In this document: piece after piece, positions 54,765 to 64,000 of the stretch
Layout of the letters: every line of letters begins with the position of its first letter
How positions within the stretch are numbered: position 1 is the first letter of the stretch
Source of the DNA: Linyphia triangularis
Taxonomy: Eukaryota; Arthropoda; Arachnida; Araneae; Linyphiidae
Assembly (NCBI GenBank): GCA_963978545.1
Contig: OZ021723.1
Span: 95,028,002-95,092,001 of the forward strand
Direction: 5' to 3'
DNA: 64,000 nt
Translations under genes and position numbers: made by a program
Notes under the pieces: generated by a model
Told to the model about the DNA's origin: nothing
Seen by the model: the letters and a program-made list of their open reading frames with translations, nothing else
Databases searched by the model: none

Positions 54765-55190
54765 AGACAATTCATCATCAAAAAGTACTCCACATACATG
54801 TATCACATGACTGGGTTTTACCAGAATTCATTATCAGTTAAAAAAAAAAAAAAAAAAAATACCCCCACACCCAATCAAAAAACAGTCTCCTACGATAGAT
54901 ATTTTGTTTCTTTGTTCTCAAGACAAATAAAACTTTTTGTCAAGTTTCATGAAAGGGCCAATTTTTTATTTCTTTATATCGTATTTTACCTTTCCTTGGT
55001 TTTTAAATGTATTTTCGTTTACAAAAAGGGCTGTAATATTTGTTTTTAATTAGTTATATCGCTTTTTTTTTTCTTCTTTTTTTTTCAATCGATTCAGCAT
55101 TCAAAATACTCTAAAAATATGTGTCAATGCCTAGATTTTGTTCCAAAATTAATTTTTCAAGTCCCCTCAAGTCCCCTCACCCCTGATATT
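54765..55190 (+). repeat. Dispersed/tandem 340-bp repeat, copy 1
   Basis: It shares AAAAAGTACTCCACATACAT, ATGTATCACATG, CTTTGTTCTCAAGACAAATA and AAAAAGGGCTGTAA with 57410-57790. Confidence 0.65.
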
Positions 55191-55735
55191 GAAAAATTTG
55201 CCATGAAATGGTAAACGTCTTTCCAAGAAAGAAGAGAGAGGGGGTATTTTCCTTCAAAATAATCTAAGAATGATAAAAAGCATAGTGTCTCATGATAGCA
55301 AGCGAAGTAGAGCTCAATAAATCCTTGTAAAAATAACAACTTCTGGAATAAGGTACACTTTTTTAAGCGAACGTGGACAAGACGTTTTGTTCCAGTCGTA
55401 GAAGCCTTAGAGAATAAATTGTTTCTCTGAACAAAATAATGTAGGACCTTTTACAATCTCTCACACTCACTGACGGTCGTTTTTACGCCAGCTCCAAAAT
55501 ACTGCTCCAGATCCTTTCGCACTTAAGATTTTAGAAGTCACCGCACGAAAGTGGCTGCATGTCGAGTTCCACCCACGCCCTTCCAAACCATCTAACTATG
55601 AGCGTAGGCTTTTTTTTTTTTAAATTAAAAAAAAAAAAAAAAAAAAAGATTTATAGTAAAACATTGAAATTATTATTCGGAATTTTAGAGCTTAAGCTTG
55701 TTTAGTTTAGTTTCAATTGCACATATGTTTACATA

Positions 55736-56418
55736 GAATAATGAAAGAATAGCACTCGGTCAAAAAAGAAATAATTTTTTTCCCCTACACGTTTTGGAAC
55801 ATCCTGATTTCAAAAAAGGTGGTCTGGAAAAAATGTCTGTCTGTGTGTAAGTGGTCAACCGTTCTCCCGAACAAATTTACCAACTATGTAAATGTATTGT
55901 GCGGGATGGTGGTGACCGTGGGACCTAAAATTAAAGTTTTCGTTAAAATCGAGCATGCGCATAAGGAAAAATCATGAAAAAAACTTGTTTTTCAGCAATT
56001 GCTAAAAACGGCTCAAACGATTTTGATTAAAATATCTGTGCTAATGCTTCTTAAGGTGTTCTAATCGTTCCCACCTCCGAAATTCCCACAGAAATGCGAC
56101 AAAAGAGTAAAAAGTCGAAAAATGAGTGGCTTTAACACAGAGCTCTCTCCCCATGAACACTGCCCATCAACTTTTGATATTTTTTCTTCTTTTTTTTTTT
56201 TTCTTTCTGTCTCACGCACAAGAAAGGACAATGTAGTGTAAACCGAATAACATGGCCAATTATGCAAATTTGGCATTGGTTTTTAGTTATTTTTTTTTGC
56301 CCATGTAAAAAAACTGGCCACCAAAATATAAAAACGGAAAATAACACCACATCAAATTTTAATGCAATGACCAATATTATAGTGTAATTGAAAGTTGTGC
56401 GATGTTCCACACACCTAG
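55736..56418 (-). repeat. Dispersed repeat of unknown class, copy 2
   Basis: This is the inverted copy. GATGTTCCACACACCTAG ends it at 56418, and GTGGTGACCGTGGGACC near 55910 corresponds to the GGTCCCCACTAACC segment of copy 1. Confidence 0.7.
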
Positions 56419-56974
56419 TTGCTAATCTGACTTATAGCTACCTGGTAGTGCTCTGTAATTACCAGTTATAACTATACAGGGAATATTAAAAATTAGAAGT
56501 CCGTTGAAAAATTATGAATACAACAATACTTTAATTTAATACACGCGAAATATTTATTAAAAATTGCTTGCGAATTGATTAAATAATCTTTCTTTCTGTG
56601 GATTCGATTCAACATACACCTGCAATTGACTTACAACCTAAACTTGTAAAGATTCTTTCCAAACACGAACACTCGTCAAATGTGGATCGTCTATATTCAA
56701 CGTTCGTAGAATTCAATGAAAGGGTTGATGGGGGTGCTACCTTACCCCGTTACAGTGTCAATCAGTGAGTGAGTTGGTGAATGAGTGAGTGATGAGCGTT
56801 AACTCTTACAGTACGATGCCAGTAAGTTTGTGAATAATGTTAATGAAGTTATTAAACTTTAAACCAAAATTCCTCATTTTAATTACAGTTGCCGATACTT
56901 TTAACATGCTTAACACAGCAAAGTGACTCCTATGAAGCCATCTTTTTTTTCAGCTTCACAAACCAAAAATCATA

Positions 56975-57215
56975 AGAAACACCAAAAAAATTTATTCGTT
57001 GATGAAACTTGGCTGAAATGTTCTATTTGTCATGCAAATGAATAATCAAAAGAGTCCATAAAAATATATTGCAAAGAAGAGTATGTTGTTGTTGTTGGTT
57101 GTTTTTTTTTGGGGGGGGGCGCTTAGAGGATCAGGGGAGTTTAAAGCTGAAAAATTAATTTTTGAACAATCTAAGCACGTGACACATGTTTTTAGAGTAT
57201 TTTTTTAATGATGAA
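56975..57215 (-). repeat. 340-bp repeat, inverted copy
   Basis: Read on the minus strand it gives ACACATGTGTCACGTGC, CATACAAATA-like and ATGACAAATAGAACATTTC segments that match the plus copies at 54765 and 57405. Confidence 0.5.
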
Positions 57216-57404
57216 TCGAATGATGAAAAAAGTATTAATAAAATAAGTAATTAGTAGTGAATAATTGAAATAGTAAGGAAAAAAGTATAAGAGATAAAGA
57301 ATGAGTAATGAAAAAGGTTCACCTTTATATTCGTCGATATAAATGGTTTCGTCTATATAAATGACTCTAAATTTTTATAGGATGGTCTTGATTTTTTTCC
57401 CATC

Positions 57405-57935
57405 CGATTCAGCTTGAAAAAGTACTCCATATACATGTATCACATGCCTGGGTCATACCAAAATTAATTTTCAGTTTAAAAAAAAAACCATCACCCACAC
57501 ACCCCCTCAAAACACCCTTCTATGCTAGATCTTTTTATGGACTCTTTTGTTTCTTTGTTCTCATGACAAATAAAACTTTTTGGCCAAGTTTCATGAATGG
57601 ACCAATTTTTCTATTTCTGTATGTCTTATTTTACCTTCCCTCGGTTTTTACATGTGTTTTCGTTAATAAAAAGGGCTGTAACGTTTTTTAGGGTAATTAT
57701 ATCGACTTTTTATTTTTTCATTCAATTCAGCATTAAAAAATATTCTAAAAATATGTGTCACAAGCCTAGATTGTTCCAAGATTAATTTTTCAGTAATAAA
57801 ATCCCCTGAGCCCCTCTCCCCATCCCCTCAAAAAATCCCTTCTTTTGCTAAATATTTGTATGGACTCTTTCGATTATTCATTTTCATGACTAATGAAACG
57901 TTTTTGCCAAGTTAGTTTCATGAACAGACCATTGG
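57405..57935 (+). repeat. 340-bp repeat, about 1.5 tandem copies
   Basis: The unit TGTATCACATG...GACTCTTTTGTTTC...GTTTTCATGACAAATAAAAC begins again near 57740 (AATATGTGTCACAAGCC...GACTCTTTCGATTATTC). It is related to 54765-55190. Confidence 0.65.
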
Positions 57936-58437
57936 AAACTAGGTGAGCTCAGCACGCCGTTCGACAGCTTGTGAGTAGCAAGGGAAATTGTTTATTGTTT
58001 TGGATTCTTTTGACATGATCAGGTTCGAATTTCGTCTGTGGTTAAGTTGTCGAGAATTTCTAGACTTCTAGTCTAGACTAGATTTCTAGACGAGAATGAC
58101 TAGACTGTTCTTTTGAACAGTCAATAATTTTACTTTAATCTGATGCATCAGATATGAGATTGAAAAGTCGAAGAAGTTGCGTAACGACTTCAGCGCATTG
58201 CACCTGGCTTTCCACACACTCACAGACTAAATGAGCATAAATAAAAAATATATATTTCAAATGCTTGTTTCAGTAACTTGAATATAAACATTCGAATAAT
58301 ACCAAAGAAATTGTGTATAAATAGTATCATTACTTTCTGAAAAAAGGGACATAAAGTTGAAAAAAAAAAAAAAAACATGTTTTAAGATATAGCCATTTAA
58401 AGTTTCGGTAATCCTTAGCGAAAACACAAAATAGGCG

Positions 58438-58468
<31 letters not shown>

Positions 58469-59044
58469 CAAAAACATTCTAAATATTTCTACTCTTCGGA
58501 CTGATAAAATATACACCTCATTTTAAAGAAAAAAAGTATTTGAATTTCTAGAAAATCTTTTAAAAAAATAATGTTTATTTCACCTTAATTAAAAATATAA
58601 TTTTTTTACCAAAATATTTTTGTAAACAAAAAACGCTGTTTTTTCTGATGCAATGCTGTAAAATTGCGATGAAAGCCTTGTTTTACTATAGTTTTTGTCA
58701 ATAATTTTTCGAATTATTCGCTACTTTAGGATCAATACCGTTACTATTATTATCATGGTTATTGTTATTATTATTATTACTCATATGTGTGCTTCAAATG
58801 GGTTGTGAACTGTAAATCTAAATTTTTTTTTACAGGACGTAGGAGTGCTAGACTAGCAGAGAAATACCCCGATGGAAGTTATAAAGGAGCTTATCCATTT
58901 TCAGAGTCTAATTTTCGAAGAATAGAGCTCCTGTATAAAAGGTGATGTGCTGACGTGTCGCTTACTGATGCGAATCTTTCAGACGTATTGATTTAATCTA
59001 GAATTTGATGTTAATTTCGTTTAATATTTAATTCTTTTTTATAT

Positions 59045-59745
59045 TGTTACGAATTTCTGTATATTTGTAAATATTTCGTAGTATTAATTATGTAAAAAGG
59101 AAAATTTAAGTACACCTCGCAGAAGGCAGTGCAAGAGTTCTTTGTCTTCGCTTTCCTGCAATGCGTCTCTTAATGCTTGAAAACGAGTTCCACAAGAATC
59201 ATGCTGGAAAACGAGTTTTACAAGGGGCAGGCCATTTAACATTATGGTTAATGGCAATCTCGCCAAATTTGCAAGATAGAGCCAAGTTGGCGACTGTTTT
59301 GGAGACTAATTTTGGTCGCCAAATTTAGCGAGAAATCGCCAAATGTCGCCAAACTTGGCGACATTTTCGGTCCCCCTGTACCTGCATAGGGCTTTTCGAT
59401 TACGATCTGGAAAGTTCTCCAAATTTCTATCTCTGGAAGTTTCGCGAAGATTCGCCTTTCCTATATAAGGCCGGCCAAGAGAGCGGGGAAGTTAGTTGAG
59501 TTACTGAGTTAGTTGTCTCTCAGGGAGCATTCAGAGAATTCCGAAAATAAACTGTATTGCATTGTCTTTTGCGGCGATTTTAGCAGTTGTGTACCAAGTT
59601 TTTAACAGCTGTTTTGTGCTCTATTGTTGTGTAAAGAGCTGTTTTGAGCCTACTAGAACGAGAAGTTCTGGAGTTATATCAGAATAAATTTCTGCAAGTT
59701 TTGATCTGATTTGACTTCAAGTCTTTCGAATCCACCCAAGCAACA
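59045..59745 (+). repeat. Solo LTR, copy 3 (plus)
   Basis: 701 bp from TGTTACGAATTTCTG to CCAAGCAACA, flanked by ATAT on both sides (59041-59044, 59746-59749). It contains CCTATATAAGGCC as a promoter, AATAAA and repeated GTCGCCAAA motifs. No internal retroviral region adjoins it, so it is a recombination-derived solo LTR. Confidence 0.8.
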
Positions 59746-59868
59746 ATATTTAAATGAAAGCGTTATTTTACAGTAGTGCCTATGATTACCAAGTTCAACT
59801 GACTTCAAAGCATCAAATATTTTCCTTCCTCCAAGAAAAATCCATAAATTAGTTACAATTAGTTTAAG

Positions 59869-59925
<57 letters not shown>

Positions 59926-59989
59926 ATAGTTAACAATCACTTGGTAAATTTTTACTTACGTAATTTCTGTGTGTTAATACCTTCATAAA

Positions 59990-60715
59990 CTTGGGGTGTA
60001 GAACATTGCACAACTTTCAATTATATTTAATACTGGTCACTGTAATTATATTTGTCATGGATTGGTATAAACTACCGTTTTCAAACACGGTTTTCTAATT
60101 TAAAAAATAGCCAGTTTTGTGATATTTTTGGAGATAATTATATTAGCAAAAAAAGAGAGAAAAGAAACAACTTTGCCGGAAATGCAATATTAGCATTTTT
60201 TTTTTTTTTTTTATTTTTTTTTTTTTTTCCCCGATAAATTTTACATAACAGATGAAAACAGTTGATAGGCGATGTTCAAAGGGGAAAAAATATGTGTTAA
60301 GAGCATTCATTTTTCAACTTTTTACTCCTTTATCGAATTTCTACAGAATTGTGAGGTGGCTGTTTAGAACACCTTAAAAGGGCATACTACAACGATTTTA
60401 ATCAAAATCGTTAGAGAAATTTTTTTGTAATTTCTAAACAACACAGATTTTTTAATGATGCGCAAGCGCAATTTTGACGAAAGTCTTAATGACTGGTTCC
60501 ATGACCACCACTAACCCGTAAACAAAAGTTGAACATCGTACGTCAATCTTTTCGGGAGTTTTGCTGGCCACGGACACACTCATACATTTTTTTAGACCAC
60601 TTTTTTGAAGAAGCACGTTCCAAAACGTGTTGAAATGCAAAATAAATCACATTTTTGTTTACCCAATGCAATACTGTCAATACTTTTTCACTTGATCATC
60701 ATCGTTCATGGGATG
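59990..60715 (+). repeat. Dispersed repeat of unknown class, copy 3
   Basis: It starts CTTGGGGTGTAGAACATTGC and has CATGACCACCACTAACCCG near 60500, matching copy 1. It ends directly before the conserved 5' flank of peptide unit 4. Confidence 0.7.
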
Positions 60716-61108
60716 GAGAAATGCATAAATAGAACTTTTGGACTTCAATGGACGCCGCAAACACATAACCTAGATATATTTTTTAAACACCATTTTACTA
60801 CCCATTCCAAAAAGTTAACTCTCAACCCAGAAGAAATTTCACCGCAAAAGAGCACTTATATCAAAATTATGACTCTTTTGTTGAAACTCGAAAGAAAGCA
60901 ATTCTCTTAGTACCAACAAAAAAGTATTACTCTGATGTTACAAACAACGTCACAAAAGTTATAGAAACAATAGTTGGAAAATCAAGGTTTTGGTTTCAAA
61001 TTGTTTGTAATTTGACGTCTTGTAATTTTAATGAATGCTATTGCCTGTTGCTTTTTTTTTACGTTCAAATTATGCAAATCGGTACAAGAAACTATGCGGT
61101 GCATTGCT

Positions 61109-61115
61109 TATATAA
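61109..61115 (+). promoter_or_regulatory. TATA box of peptide unit 4
   Basis: TATATAA lies about 125 bp before the ATG, within the 5' flank conserved among peptide units. Flank similarity starts near 60730, just after a dispersed repeat. Confidence 0.55.
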
Positions 61116-61238
61116 ATCCACCTTCTTATCGGGATTTCAGGAAAGAATCCTCTTATCTTACATTACAACTTACTTTCTACTGATTGTTAGTAGCTTAGTC
61201 TACAGGATTCAAAGGATTCATTTGTTGTGCTTGAGAAA

Positions 61239-64000
61239 ATGAAGTCAGCAGCGCTTATATCTCTACTTCTTATTGTATTTCTGGTGGAATCGGTAAGTTT
61301 TAGACTTTTCAAAGCTCATTCTCCGTAATCAATCCCACAACTTTGTTCCTGACTACTTTTAATAAGTGTTCTTCCCATTTGCTGCTAAAAGACATAGGAT
61401 TCCATATAGTCCTTTTCTTAAATAGTATATCCTATCCACTTTTCTGTTTGAGCATCAGAAAAAGCAATCCTGTATCAAACTTCCCTGGTCAGTTTTCTTA
61501 GTTGACTTTTAAATTATTCATTTATTGTACTTTTGAAATAGAAGTCCCCAACCCCAACCCAATTATCCCTAATTCCTGTTTTAGTTCTAATGGAGAGTAT
61601 GTGCTTTTAGCTTTTTCAAAGCTCCGTCTCACAAAGTAGATGGAATTTATTATTTGATCTTTGTTGCCTTTCATTTTATCGCCTGGTTACTTATCTATCC
61701 ATGAAAACTGTAAAGAGCTTACCTAGTTTTGCGATGTAATTTAAACCATTTTATCCTTACAACTACGATTACGCCTAGGAATTTTGAACTTGGTTAGATG
61801 ACGAAACACCGACATCTGTGCTAACATCTCTCTGGCCACATCAACGACAAAAAGTACTCGACCATTGAGTCCTTGAATAATTTAATGTCCAGTAATCAAA
61901 TAGGAACTTTACATTATCTTTAATTACCCAGGAGCACAGAAGTATCAGCCAATGTTGGACACAGGGGTTCTGGAATTTTGGCCGATTCTGGCCGAAATCC
62001 AAGCTTCGTTCCAAAATATACTTAAAAAAAAAAAACTTATTAAAATCATTCCAAAACATGATTTCGTCTTCCTATCTTTCTTGTAACTAAAATATTTCAA
62101 TTTTAAAACTGTGCATCAACATTTCAAAACTTCCAGCATGTTTTATCCAGCATCGGACGAGATTGGGCCAATATCGGTATTCAACGGTCGATTTACAACA
62201 TTCTACTTTGGGATTGGCCAATGTCAGCCGGTATTGTTCACAATTGTTGCTGTACTGAAGTGAATAAATGTTAAACTCAGATTTTATTGCTGTTTCTGTA
62301 TACGACAAATATACCGCTAGTTTGGGAACAATATCTCGCCTGATTTATTCAAGAATATATGGCTTTTGACCTACAGTGTAAATAAACACACGTGATTCCG
62401 ATTAACCCGGGAGAACGCGCGCCTAAGATACGAACAAGGACGCGCGCGCGGGGTCCAAATGGACCCCACTTACGTAAATCAATTAATGGTAATTTTTTCA
62501 TAATATTTAACGTCAGCATGATTATAAAACTAATATTTATGAATTTTCGAAATTTTTAATACTACTAATTATTTGAATAGATACACTTGTTGGGTATATA
62601 CTGACGAAATTCGCAACGTCCCCGAAAAGCTAAAAGTTTTTCGTCAATGAGGACATATTCCCACAGTAAGAGTACAGTATTCAACACAGTAAGAGTCTTT
62701 ACATTTCTTTATGAAAATTTGAAAAATGTTTCTGATAGCAGCAAGTTTGCCTTCTTTTTGTCTTTCTTCCCTTGTGATGATGTTGTCAAACCACAGGCAT
62801 CTTAAAATAAATAAAAATCGCTTGTACGACATAGTGGCAGGAAAAATTTCGATTCCTGTACCATCTGTAGCCCATAGGTCACGGACGTTCAGGTGAGATG
62901 ATTTGTGCAAATCACACAAATATAACAGTCCAAACAACGCTCGTATTTCAAATTCGTCAGTTTCTTTGGCATCTCTCGTTCTGGAAAATTTCGATGATAT
63001 TCTTTTAATGTAAATATTTGTACAAATAATTATTTCATCCATAATTTCACGGTCTATAAAAATTTCCCAAGCTTCATTCGGCGTTGTCACATTTTTTTGC
63101 AGCCAATCTTGGTCCTGGTAGTTGCGAAATGATGTTGTGTGCACGCGTTCAAACGCTAGTTTTAAATTTTTCTTTCTTCCAGAATGCACATTTATCTTTT
63201 CCAAGAAAATCCTTTTTGTTGGAAATATCCTCTTCTACGTCAGTATCCAAATCCAGTTCTGATTCTGAATCATGGTTACTCAAATTCTCATGATCAGAAA
63301 AATCTTCTTCGTCAGAAATAGGGTCTTCATCACTTTCAACCTCATTCAAAAGTGTTCTCAGTCTTTCCATCTCTTTTTCGTATGGAGTCGGCATGGCGAA
63401 GCCAAGAAATAACGTCCGTACACTGAAAGTAGCAGCGGATGAATGCAGCTAATTCGGCTAACGCGGGAAGTCGCGCGGGGTCCAGACATACCCCAAACGT
63501 GACAACCCTTTTGTTAAAGATGAAATAATGACCCTAAGGAATTTTTGATACTTGGTAGAGGTTGAAGGTCGTGGAAAAGTAGACTACTGAAAAGCAGGGC
63601 TGGTCAAGGTCAAACATATAATAGAAATTCCTTTTTAAAATCACTTGGGGTCCATATGGACCCCGGGCGCGTCCTGCCGGGTTAATAACAAAACTTTCAG
63701 TACCTCGAGAAAGAAGTTCATTTACATCATAAAAGCATTCGCCTAGTCGTTATAACTTAAGGGAAATGATTTCCAAGCTAAGGTAATAGCAAAGAGAAAA
63801 ATTGGTCGTAATTTTTCTCCAGTAGAGTGAATTACTAGTTAGAGTATGGGAGTGAGCAAAAAGCTATTATACCAATGAAAAGTATATCTTCTTTCTTACT
63901 TTGGACAACGTTCTCAGTGCGATGAATTACGTTTCTGAAAAGTTATGTACTACTTACTTAAATTACAGGTGAGATGTGGAATGATGGATGAAATGTGTCC
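61239..64000 (+). CDS. Small secreted cysteine-rich peptide, unit 4 (partial, runs off the window)
   Basis: Exon 1 is 61239-61292 (MKSAALISLLLIVFLVES), with a GTAAGT donor. Exon 2 starts at 63969 after AAATTACAG and codes VRCGMMDEMCP up to the window end. It matches unit 1 except that one residue is added between the first two cysteines (X6 rather than X5). About 400 bp of 5' flank with a TATA box at 61109 is shared with the other units. Intron 1 (2.7 kb) contains a truncated piggyBac element. No break is visible in the part seen, so this is probably a functional paralogue. Exons 3 and 4 lie outside the window. Confidence 0.75.
62406..63681 (-). mobile_element. Truncated piggyBac element
   Basis: The element is flanked by TTAA at 62402-62405 and 63682-63685. 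The ends are CCCGGGAGAACGCGC and, inverted, CCCGGCAGGACGCGC. A perfect palindrome lies just inside each end (62450-62467 and 63647-63664, of the form GGGGTCCAWATGGACCCC), and a related GGGGTCC motif lies near 63478. At 1.28 kb it is about half the size of an autonomous copy. It sits in intron 1 of peptide unit 4. Confidence 0.88.
62580..63394 (-). pseudogene. piggyBac transposase remnant
   Basis: A Met at 63394 starts an acidic N-terminus (NEVESDEDPISDEEDF). The frame then shifts within 63149-63204 into a 186-residue piece with DWLQKNVTTPNEAW, FEIRALFGLLYL, and then SYKRFLFILRCLWFDN, typical piggyBac N-terminal core. After 62650 another frame codes IDEKLLAFRGRCEFRQYIPN, the block that carries the first catalytic Asp. 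The remaining catalytic Asp residues and the C-terminal zinc finger are deleted. Confidence 0.87.

Overview
The window is eukaryotic: AT-rich DNA, short coding exons separated by kilobase introns with GT..AG borders, TATA and AATAAA signals, and dense transposable-element (TE) debris (Tc1/mariner, piggyBac, hAT-like, Ty3/gypsy, tRNA-derived SINEs, foldback elements). Together with a tandem family of small secreted cysteine-rich peptides this suggests an arthropod, most likely a chelicerate such as a spider. That assignment is inference, not proof.

Left half (about 4.5-28.4 kb, minus strand): one complete split gene for a secreted SOUL/heme-binding protein. It has five coding exons plus an upstream non-coding exon. 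All exon phases agree and give 223 residues. Its introns hold a SINE, a foldback element, a Ty3/gypsy retrotransposon with two apparently identical LTRs, a long (AAAT)n tract and a hAT-like element with an 8-bp target-site duplication.

Right half (about 30-64 kb, plus strand): a tandemly duplicated family of small secreted cysteine-rich peptide genes, divergent from the SOUL gene. Unit 1 is complete: four exons, 92 residues, nine cysteines. Around 38.5-44.3 kb there are duplicated 3' segments with a second terminal exon and a decayed exon 3, hit by a Tc1 element. At 49.2-54.7 kb there is a broken unit whose signal-peptide exon carries a 4-bp insertion. At 60.7 kb a further intact-looking unit starts and runs off the window end in exon 2. 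The units share about 400 bp of 5' flank, including a TATA box. Cysteine spacing and the region after the fifth cysteine recall the prokineticin/MIT-like/Dickkopf-colipase fold, but this is tentative.

The rest is mobile or repetitive DNA: three solo LTRs of one family, three copies of one SINE with target-site duplications, two Tc1 pseudogene elements and a third Tc1 relic, an internally deleted piggyBac, several long inverted-repeat (foldback) elements, non-autonomous hAT-like elements, dispersed repeats of unknown class, a perfect 70-bp triplication, and microsatellites. I saw no tRNA, rRNA or CRISPR.
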